Source: Halieaceae bacterium (GTDB taxonomy: Bacteria > Pseudomonadota > Gammaproteobacteria > Pseudomonadales > Halieaceae). Taken from it: DNA of 64,000 nucleotides. The DNA is taken from positions 1 through 64,000 of the forward strand of contig DPGN01000057.1 of assembly GCA_003523185.1 (NCBI GenBank), in the 5' to 3' direction. Every line of letters starts with the position of its first letter. Positions within the stretch are counted from its first letter, which is position 1. A program made the position numbers and the translations under genes. The notes under the pieces are model-generated. The model searched no databases. It saw only the letters and a list, made by a program, of their open reading frames with translations, and was not told where the DNA came from. Of this stretch, positions 38,019 to 45,538 are shown one piece after another.

Positions 38019-38131
38019 CCTGTATAGTTATTGTGTGACGTACAGCCTAGCAGAGCCTGAAATTTTTGCTCGCCCTTGGCACGACAGGCTTATGACAGTC
38101 AGCCGTCACGGGCCGTGCTAGGTTGTGGGGG

Positions 38132-38290
38132 CTATTCCTTCAGTGCGAAAACAATCAGTGTGATGAAGAGCGTACCCAACAGGACATACAAAAAATAAGG
38201 CCCCGCCTCTGGGTTCTTTCGCGCACCGAATTTTACCCACTGGGTGCGGGTCACTTCAACAAGTAATACGTAGAGCTTGAAGAGCGCCAT
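38132..38290 (-). CDS. Small single-helix membrane protein, unknown function
   Basis: A 52-codon ORF starts at the ATG at 38288-38290. The peptide has an amphipathic N-terminus and one membrane helix near its end (LYVLLGTLFITLIVFAL). The middle stretch QWVKFGARKNPEAGP is charged. No family recognised. It fills the gap between the S9 peptidase remnant and the aldolase gene. Confidence 0.45.
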   Translation of the reverse strand: MALFKLYVLLVEVTRTQWVKFGARKNPEAGPYFLYVLLGTLFITLIVFALKE

Positions 38291-38360
38291 GAGGGCCTTA
38301 GCCTTGGCCAATCTAACTGCCTCTTTGATCTGCGACCCAAGGGCCTATCAACGTCCGACA

Positions 38361-39077
38361 TCAGTTCGCATAGTCGGACCCCTCTTTATCCAATATAGAC
38401 TTCAATTCTGAAAAATGCCTCTCGTCCTGCTCCGGATACGCTTCCAATTGTTGCGCCGTCTTCTCAGCAACCTCGTCAGAGAGCACGCGAAACGGCCTTC
38501 CAGTCTGTAACGCCTGAATGTAGTTTCCGGCCGCACGCTCAAAGTAGTAAAGCCGGTTAAAGGTCTCGGCAATGGTGGTCCCTATAACCAAAATGCCGTG
38601 ATTACCCATAATCATGACTTTGTGTTTTGGGTTGGCGAGCAACTGAGCGCAGCGATTGCCCTCTTCCTCTAGCGCCAATCCACCGTAGTTATCGTCTATA
38701 ACGTAACGGTTATAGAACATGGCCGCGTTCTGGTCGATCGGCGGAAGATGACTGTCCGCGAGTGACGCCAGCACGGTGGCGTAATTCGAGTGCACATGCA
38801 TGACACACTGGGCATGTGGGCAGTGCCGATGAATCCCTCCGTGCAAGCCCCAAGCCGTGACATCTGGCGCATCAGGCCCGCTAAATGACGCTGGATCATT
38901 AACATCGAGCTCAATTATGTCGCTGGCCTTGATTCGGGAAAAATGATGTTGGTTGGGATTCATGATGAATCGAGTACCGTCATCATTTACCGCGAGCGAG
39001 AAGTGATTGGCGACCCCCTCGTGAAAATTAAGCCGTGCCGCCCAACGAAAGGCTACTGCCAGCTCAATCGCTGAATC
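38361..39077 (-). pseudogene. Class II aldolase/adducin-family protein without a normal start codon
   Basis: Clear family features are HGGIHRHCPHAQCVMHVHSNY (metal-binding histidines), then GNHGILVIG near the C-terminus. Reading upstream of the first ATG (38961-38963) the frame stays open and encodes further conserved sequence, RWAARLNFHEGVANHFSLAV, to a TGA at 39078-39080, with only ATT or CTG as possible starts. Starting at 38963 would drop that conserved part of the fold. Either a rare ATT start is used or a small indel has damaged the 5' end. Substrate unknown; family members act on sugar phosphates or related aldols. Confidence 0.65.
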
Positions 39078-39138
39078 TCATAAACTCCGACGCCTATGCT
39101 CATCAATCTCGAGCACAACTTAAGCAAACCTTAACAAT

Positions 39139-40698
39139 CTAAATATCTGCATTATTAATATCTTCTAAGTCCAGTGCGATCCTCTGCAACACAGAGCCCC
39201 AGTCACCTGCCTGGGTTTGTCTGTAAAGCTTGCCAGTCGGGTACCAAGGCGAATCAGTCCGATCGAGTAACCACCTAAAGTCTGGAACCTTGGGTAATAA
39301 CAGCCAAAAAGGTCTGGCCAATGCGCCAGCCAAATGCGCGACGCTTGTATCCACGGTTATAACAAGATCGAGTCGCTCGATTAGACCACCCGTGTCAGCA
39401 AAATCAGAGAGTTCATCGCCATGAACGATTAAATTAGGTAAATCATTGAGAGCACTCTGGTCTCGCGTCCCAAACTCAATTTGTAAACAATGCCACTCAA
39501 ATCCCTCCAATAAAATTGAAGAAAACTCTGCTAACTGAATGCTTCTATTATGATCGTTCTCGTGTTTCTTGGATCCAGACCACACCACACCAATTTTTCG
39601 AGATTTACTAGTTGGGATTTTATGCTCCCATCGAGTTTTAGACGCGACGGGGACAGTCAGGTAAGGAACTTGGCTTGGGATTTCGCACAATGAATGCTCG
39701 CAAACAATGGGCAGGCTCATCACAAAAACTTGATAGTCGTACTCAGACGGAATCGGATCGGTCGCCACGTTAATTCGAGAATCTAAAGTCGAAATCAAAG
39801 CACTCAGACTCTGTGGAGCTTCAATCGTCACGATAGCACCCCTATTGGCAAGTATTGGGCCGTATCTGCAGAAGTGTATTAAGTCCCCCAAGCCTTGTTC
39901 TTTGCGAATAAGAATCGACCTACCCTCTATATTTTCAGATCGATAATCGTGCCTCAACGAATCCATGTCATTTCGAAGACATTCAGTTCGTAGATCGAGG
40001 CGAGCTTCATACAGCGGTAACCCAGCCGCAAAATCTGCGTTTAAAAGTAAGAGCAGAGATTTATTAAATATGGCCTGCGCATGATTTGGAGCGGCCAACA
40101 AAATATCGTCATAAATGTCGAGGGCTCTATCAAGAAAACCTAGCATCTGAAGTAACGCTGCATAATTAAACTTTGCATCGATGTAACCGGCTGACATCTC
40201 TATTGCTAATTCGTACCTTTGCAGCGCATCCTGATACTTGCCCTCAATTTTAAGTATGTTTGCTAAGTTATTGTGAGCCTCAGGGTATTCACCCTTTATG
40301 GACAGCGCTTTCAAGTAGTAGGACTTTGCGGTTTGAATGTCAGACATTTCGGCGTAGAGAAGGCCGAGGTTGTAGAGAGCATCTGGATTGCGCGGTTGCA
40401 GATTTATAGAGTGCTGATAACTTTCAACTGCTTTGTCAAATAAGCCTAAATTCTTTAACGCGATACCTCGGTTAGCATAAACCACTGACGATCTTCGATT
40501 TTGCTCAATAGCAGCATCAAAAAATTCAACTGCTTCGTGGTAACGCCTCGAATTCAGATAACAAACACCAGTGAGCTGAAGCGCATCGAAATGTTGAGGG
40601 TTATTTACCAAAATAGTATTGAAATAACGCAGCGCAGAAGAGATTTTTCCTGCTTTTAGTCTAGTCACACCTTCATTCAGAAGATCGAGCTCTTTCAT
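39139..40698 (-). CDS. TPR protein with glycosyltransferase-like C-terminal domain
   Basis: The 519-residue protein has about seven tetratricopeptide repeats (residues 5-235, for example ALYNLGLLYAEMSDIQTAKS) and a C-terminal domain of about 250 residues resembling GT9/GT41-like glycosyltransferases (KIGVVWSGSKKHENDHNRS and LVITVDTSVAHLAGALARP). Such proteins commonly glycosylate surface proteins or flagellins, but the substrate is unknown. It is divergent from a sulfotransferase gene. Confidence 0.75.
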   Translation of the reverse strand: MKELDLLNEGVTRLKAGKISSALRYFNTILVNNPQHFDALQLTGVCYLNSRRYHEAVEFFDAAIEQNRRSSVVYANRGIALKNLGLFDKAVESYQHSINLQPRNPDALYNLGLLYAEMSDIQTAKSYYLKALSIKGEYPEAHNNLANILKIEGKYQDALQRYELAIEMSAGYIDAKFNYAALLQMLGFLDRALDIYDDILLAAPNHAQAIFNKSLLLLLNADFAAGLPLYEARLDLRTECLRNDMDSLRHDYRSENIEGRSILIRKEQGLGDLIHFCRYGPILANRGAIVTIEAPQSLSALISTLDSRINVATDPIPSEYDYQVFVMSLPIVCEHSLCEIPSQVPYLTVPVASKTRWEHKIPTSKSRKIGVVWSGSKKHENDHNRSIQLAEFSSILLEGFEWHCLQIEFGTRDQSALNDLPNLIVHGDELSDFADTGGLIERLDLVITVDTSVAHLAGALARPFWLLLPKVPDFRWLLDRTDSPWYPTGKLYRQTQAGDWGSVLQRIALDLEDINNADI

Positions 40699-40765
40699 TT
40701 TTACTCTTACAAGTAGGAGGCAAGCTGGTGTAACTTACCATGTCTTTTCTACCTTGGCCCGGTCA

Positions 40766-41581
40766 ATGCTTGTAACGATTAATACAAAGCTCCCCTTGCC
40801 TCTTATAACATCTGAAACGGAGTCTCCAATTATCGTAGTTTGTAGTCATGAGAGATCTGGTACTCATCACATGATGAATACGCTCTCTCTGAACTCAGAT
40901 TATTGTGCAGACCCTTTCATAAATTTCGACCTCAACCCCATCTCGGCCTACGTAAATTTCTTTCATCCTCAGGGCGTTGAGGGGTTTTTTCAAAAGCTTA
41001 TCGGTATTGAACACAAATCATCCAGGTTGTTCGTGCGGTCTATCGTGAAGTCGCATCACGATGCAGATTGTTTCCGCCTACTAATGGGATCAAAGAATGT
41101 TTATTTTGTTTACATGCTCCGAGACCCGCTATCTGTTATGGAGTCCTTTTGGAAGTTTATTCACAGATGGGAGTGGAGTGAAGGTCCTAAGACAAGCTCT
41201 CTAGCGGAATTTGTCTTGGCGCCACCACGCGGTCAATTAATGCGATATCAATCGGACACATACCCCTCGATGATCGATCGTTGGTGTGCACATGCGGATA
41301 AATGGTTATTGGCAGCAGAGGAATTTAATAATGTTATTCCTGTAGAGCAGGAGGCGTTGAGCCTGAGCCCTGAGCCAACGATTAGCAAAATTGCAAGAAT
41401 TACTGGCATCTCCGTAAATGAGGAGATCGTGGAGGCGTCAAAAGAATCGTACATAACAGGTGCAGACCTACATACGGAGGTACATGATAGGGAAGTGGCA
41501 CGCGAAATCATCTTCAACCACCTGAGAAAGACTAACTGCTTAAGTGAAACCCTTAAAAACCGATTTAGTAACCTCTACTAA
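40766..41581 (+). CDS. PAPS-dependent sulfotransferase-like protein
   Basis: From the ATG at 40766 (an upstream TTG at 40754 is possible) the protein has 271 residues. It contains the 5'-phosphosulfate loop VCSHERSGTHHMMNTL near residue 27 and the 3'-phosphate motif YMLRDPLSVMESF, placing it in the P-loop sulfotransferase superfamily. The acceptor could be a carbohydrate or protein. Divergent pairing with the TPR/glycosyltransferase gene suggests modification of a surface glycan, an inference from context only. Confidence 0.75.
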   Translation: MLVTINTKLPLPLITSETESPIIVVCSHERSGTHHMMNTLSLNSDYCADPFINFDLNPISAYVNFFHPQGVEGFFQKLIGIEHKSSRLFVRSIVKSHHDADCFRLLMGSKNVYFVYMLRDPLSVMESFWKFIHRWEWSEGPKTSSLAEFVLAPPRGQLMRYQSDTYPSMIDRWCAHADKWLLAAEEFNNVIPVEQEALSLSPEPTISKIARITGISVNEEIVEASKESYITGADLHTEVHDREVAREIIFNHLRKTNCLSETLKNRFSNLY

Positions 41582-41715
41582 GCAAGGCGGATGTACTCGG
41601 GTCTTTGCTTTCAAATGTAAACAACTGCCAATCTCCAAATTTTATGTCTCAATAAGTAATCCAACTTGGCATCGCTGACCTACAAACCATCAGTGCCACA
41701 ACTCATTCAACAATT

Positions 41716-42750
41716 ATGAAAGCACTTGTAAAAAAGCGCGCCGAAGAGGGCCTATGGCTTGATGACGTGCCTATCCCCGAGATTGCGGGAAACGAAGTTC
41801 TCATCAAAATTCACAAGACGGCCATCTGCGGTACTGATGTTCATATTTACAATTGGGACGAATGGGCGCAGAAGACCATTCAAGTGCCCATGGTCAGTGG
41901 CCATGAATACGCAGGCGAGATCGTCGAGATAGGCGAGAACGTCACTGGACTCTCGATCGGTGACTTCGTGTCCGGTGAAGGTCATATTGTTTGTGGTCGA
42001 TGCCGCAACTGCCTTGCGGGTCGACTACACCTGTGCCCGAACACAAGGGGCGTCGGTGTAAACCGTGATGGCGCCTTCGCGGAGTACCTCGCGATTCCAG
42101 CGACGAATGTATTTAGACCGAGCGTCTACATTCCCACCGACTTATTGGCCATTTTTGACCCCTACGGCAATGCAACCCATACGGCACTGTCGTTCAATAT
42201 GGTGGGTGAAGATGTCATCATCACGGGTGCGGGACCCATTGGCATCATGGCTGCCATGGTCGCTGGGCATTGCGGCGCGCGGAACGTGATTCTAACCGAC
42301 GTCAACGAATACCGACTCGACCTTGCCAAGCGGATTGTGCCCAAGGTGCAACCGATCAATGTCAACAAGCAACAAATCACCCGAGATTTCATGGAAAGTT
42401 TAGGAATACTTGAGGGCTTCGATGTGTGTCTCGAAATGTCTGGCTCACCGATGGCATTCCGCGATGTGCTGGACAAAATGATCAACGGCGGCAACATCGC
42501 GATGCTTGGCATCATGCCGGACGATACTGGCATTAACTGGACCGACGTCGTGTTTAAAGGCCTCAACATCAAAGGTATTTACGGCCGGGAGATGTATGAG
42601 ACCTGGTATAAAATGGTCATGATGATTCAGAGCGGGCTTCCCGTGGAGCGCATCATTACGCACCGACTTCACTACACCGAATTCCAGGAGGGCTTTGACA
42701 TTATGCGCTCTGGGCAGTCAGGCAAAATCATCCTCGAATGGAAGGACTGA
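41716..42750 (+). CDS. tdh: L-threonine 3-dehydrogenase
   Basis: The 344-residue zinc-dependent alcohol dehydrogenase oxidises L-threonine to 2-amino-3-ketobutyrate with NAD. The catalytic zinc region reads [17 protein letters not shown] and GHEYAG, the structural zinc site has four cysteines in [16 protein letters not shown], and the Rossmann motif is GAGPIG. The downstream kbl begins one base after its stop, the conserved tdh-kbl threonine-to-glycine unit. Confidence 0.96.
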   Translation: MKALVKKRAEEGLWLDDVPIPEIAGNEVLIKIHKTAICGTDVHIYNWDEWAQKTIQVPMVSGHEYAGEIVEIGENVTGLSIGDFVSGEGHIVCGRCRNCLAGRLHLCPNTRGVGVNRDGAFAEYLAIPATNVFRPSVYIPTDLLAIFDPYGNATHTALSFNMVGEDVIITGAGPIGIMAAMVAGHCGARNVILTDVNEYRLDLAKRIVPKVQPINVNKQQITRDFMESLGILEGFDVCLEMSGSPMAFRDVLDKMINGGNIAMLGIMPDDTGINWTDVVFKGLNIKGIYGREMYETWYKMVMMIQSGLPVERIITHRLHYTEFQEGFDIMRSGQSGKIILEWKD

Positions 42751-42751
42751 A

Positions 42752-43945
42752 ATGAGCTACCAAGCGGTAAAAGCCAGCTTCGCCGACGAAATTGCTGGCA
42801 TCAAAGAGGCGGGGCTCTGGAAGATGGAGCGGGTGATTGCCTCTGACCAGAAAAATGACATCACGCTGGCGGACGGTTCTAATGTCGTCAACATGTGCGC
42901 CAACAACTACCTTGGACTGGCCAACCATCCGGATGTGATGAAAGCCGCGAGCGACAGCTTGAACACCTGGGGTTTCGGCTTGGCGTCTGTTCGCTTCATT
43001 TGTGGTACTCAGGGGATTCACAAAACACTCGAGGAGCGCGTGTCTCGTTTCCTCGGCATGGAGGACACCATCCTCTACGCTGCCTGCTTCGATGCCAATA
43101 CAGGTCTGTTCGAGACGATCCTTGGTCCTGAAGACGCCGTGATTTCAGATGAGTTAAACCACGCATCGATTATTGACGGTGTGAGACTCTGTAAAGCTGC
43201 ACGCTACCGCTATCGCAACAACGATATGGCAGATCTTGAAGCCCAGTTGCAGACCGCACGAGATAAAGGTACGCGACGAATTCTCATCACCACAGACGGT
43301 GTTTTTTCGATGGACGGTACCATTGCGCAACTGGATAAGATCTGCGATCTCGCCGATAAATACGACGCCATGGTTCACCACGACGACTGCCATGCAACTG
43401 GCTTTATGGGCGCCACGGGTCGCGGAGTCCACGAGTATTGCGGCGTCATGGATCGAGTCGACATTATCACTGGAACCTTCGGCAAAGCGCTTGGCGGTGG
43501 CTCAGGAGGCTACACCGCGGCCCGACAGGAGATCGTCGACTTATTGCGTCAACGCTCGAGACCTTATCTCTTTTCAAATACGCTTGCGCCTTCTATATGC
43601 GCCGCATCTCTGAAAGTACTGGACATGCTGGAAGCATCAACCGCACTGCGGGATCGGCTTGAAGAGAACACACATTATTTTCGTGCGCAGATGCAGGCGA
43701 ACGGCTTCGCTGTTCCTGAAGGCGAACACCCCATCGTGCCTGTGATGTTAGGTGATGCCGTCGTCGCACAAAAAATGTCCGAGCGACTGCTTGAACTCGA
43801 TATCTTTGCCATTGGGTTCTTCTACCCCGTCGTCCCTCAAGGTAAAGCGCGTATTCGTGTACAAATCTCAGCAGGGCACACAACGGCAGATCTGGACAAG
43901 GCCGTTGCTGCTTTTGCGATAGCGCGGGACGAGTTGGCCGCCTGA
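42752..43945 (+). CDS. kbl: 2-Amino-3-ketobutyrate CoA ligase (glycine C-acetyltransferase)
   Basis: From the ATG at 42752 the protein has 397 residues, matching KBL. A longer in-frame reading overlapping tdh is rejected. The PLP lysine is in [15 protein letters not shown] near residue 244 and the N-terminus has [16 protein letters not shown]. It cleaves 2-amino-3-ketobutyrate with CoA to glycine and acetyl-CoA. Confidence 0.96.
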   Translation: MSYQAVKASFADEIAGIKEAGLWKMERVIASDQKNDITLADGSNVVNMCANNYLGLANHPDVMKAASDSLNTWGFGLASVRFICGTQGIHKTLEERVSRFLGMEDTILYAACFDANTGLFETILGPEDAVISDELNHASIIDGVRLCKAARYRYRNNDMADLEAQLQTARDKGTRRILITTDGVFSMDGTIAQLDKICDLADKYDAMVHHDDCHATGFMGATGRGVHEYCGVMDRVDIITGTFGKALGGGSGGYTAARQEIVDLLRQRSRPYLFSNTLAPSICAASLKVLDMLEASTALRDRLEENTHYFRAQMQANGFAVPEGEHPIVPVMLGDAVVAQKMSERLLELDIFAIGFFYPVVPQGKARIRVQISAGHTTADLDKAVAAFAIARDELAA

Positions 43946-44067
43946 AATAGATATGTGAGTATTATTGGGGCGCCAATATTCATCAGCCGTAGCTTCGTCC
44001 CGCGGCTTGCCAGCGCTTACTGACATGGTGTTTATTAGGCGATAATAAATCGAATAACCTAGACTCA

Positions 44068-45501
44068 ATGATAAGCGAGACCGAAGTAAAAATTCGAGCG
44101 GTGGTCACTAAGGCCTTAACCGCGTCAGCAGCTTTTAATCGGAAGCTAAAGAACCCTTTCCGTAAGCATATGTTTCTCACAGGCATCCACGAGCCTATGG
44201 CTGAAGAGCTGTCGCTTGATCACCTCGAGGTATCGGGTGAAATACCAGAGGCGCTTGTGGGAACCTACGCCCGAATTGGTCCAAACCCTTTTAAACCTGA
44301 CCCACGGGGTCACCATTGGTTTGTCGGTGATGGCATGGTGCACGGCATCCGCATAGCTGGCGGCAAGGCTGAGTGGTATCACAACCGGTATATCAAAGCC
44401 GGCACACTTGAACGAAACGGAGGACCACCCGCAGCAAGCGGACCGCGACGTGGTGCGCGCGATACGGTCAATACCAATGTCTTGAAATTGGCTGGAAAGA
44501 CTTTGGCGCTGGTTGAGTCTGGGCCATTTCCCTTTGAGCTTGACCAAAACCTCGATACGGTAGCATCTACGAATCTGCAAGGAACCTTGAGCGCACCGTT
44601 TACTGCGCATCCGCATGAAGACCCCCAAACCGGGGAGTGGCATGCCATCACTTACGAATCTGAAACCCAGGACACCGTATGGCACGTCGCTATTAATCGG
44701 GCTGGCGAGGTTATTTCCGAACGCCCCATTGCGGTCAAAGAGGGTCCGTCAATCCACGAGTGCAGCATCACTGACGACTACGTCATCGTCTTTGATCTGC
44801 CTGTCACGCTCTCGCTACGGACGGTTGCCCAAGGCTACAACTTTCCCTATCGCTGGAATAAAGCGCATCCCGCGCGAGTTGGGCTCCTGCCGCGTCGCGG
44901 TGATGCAGACGAGATTATTTGGTGTGATGTTGATCCCTGTTATGTTTTTCACGTCGCTAATAGTTTCCAGAATGAAGACGGTAGCGTAATCATTGACTGC
45001 TGTGCCTACCAAAGCATGTTCGCGCACGGCCCGGATGGCCCTAATGGTGTGCCTTGTGGCTTTGAGCGATGGCGGGTTAATCCTGAGACCCGGAAAGTCA
45101 CACGGACCGCCATCGATACATCACCGCAAGAATTTCCACGGATCGACGAGCGCCGTTTTGGACAGTCGTACCGACACGCGTGGATTGTCAGTCAGCCTAG
45201 CGAGACCGTCTCAAATTTTGTGGCCGAGAATGCTCTATACCATCATGATCTTGAGACGGGTGAAAAACGCAGCCACGCCTTTGGCCCCGATCTTATCGGC
45301 GGCGAGTTCGTATTTATCCCCCGAGCGCCTGACGCTGACGAAGCCGAAGGCTGGCTGATGGGATTGGTCATCGATGCAAAAAACGATACGACCCAACTAC
45401 AGTTCTTTGAGGCACTCGATATTAAGCAAGGGCCCATCGGTGTAATAAATATTCCCCACCGTATACCGCCTGGTTTTCACGGGAACTGGATACCCGATTA
45501 G
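44068..45501 (+). CDS. Carotenoid oxygenase (RPE65/CCD family)
   Basis: The 477-residue protein is a single-domain non-haem iron oxygenase. Candidate iron-binding histidines lie in FTAHPHEDP, PSIHECSITDDYVIV, CYVFHVANSF and the C-terminal RIPPGFHGNWIP, spaced as the four blades require. The N-terminus YARIGPNPFKPDP and WFVGDGMVHGIRI are family signatures. The family cleaves carotenoids, apocarotenoids or stilbenes at double bonds. The esterase/monooxygenase fusion starts 28-37 bases downstream on the same strand, suggesting a shared pathway. Confidence 0.92.
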   Translation: MISETEVKIRAVVTKALTASAAFNRKLKNPFRKHMFLTGIHEPMAEELSLDHLEVSGEIPEALVGTYARIGPNPFKPDPRGHHWFVGDGMVHGIRIAGGKAEWYHNRYIKAGTLERNGGPPAASGPRRGARDTVNTNVLKLAGKTLALVESGPFPFELDQNLDTVASTNLQGTLSAPFTAHPHEDPQTGEWHAITYESETQDTVWHVAINRAGEVISERPIAVKEGPSIHECSITDDYVIVFDLPVTLSLRTVAQGYNFPYRWNKAHPARVGLLPRRGDADEIIWCDVDPCYVFHVANSFQNEDGSVIIDCCAYQSMFAHGPDGPNGVPCGFERWRVNPETRKVTRTAIDTSPQEFPRIDERRFGQSYRHAWIVSQPSETVSNFVAENALYHHDLETGEKRSHAFGPDLIGGEFVFIPRAPDADEAEGWLMGLVIDAKNDTTQLQFFEALDIKQGPIGVINIPHRIPPGFHGNWIPD

Positions 45502-45538
45502 CCGGTTTATTTACCAATAACGATAAAGGATGACTCAC

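Noticed and set aside
37565..38027. Alternative-frame ORFs over the 5' end of the S9 peptidase
   Set aside because: They do not continue peptidase sequence; the homologous frame is the one interrupted by TAG, so these are shadows.
38084..38101. TGGCAC-like element resembling half of a sigma-54 promoter
   Set aside because: The -12 GC element is missing at the required spacing.
42695..42751. Longer N-terminus for kbl overlapping the end of tdh
   Set aside because: The ATG at 42752 gives the standard KBL length and N-terminus; the extra 19 residues are only the tdh 3' end read in another frame.
43960..43980. Palindrome-like sequence after kbl as a terminator
   Set aside because: The stem is short and there is no T-run after it.
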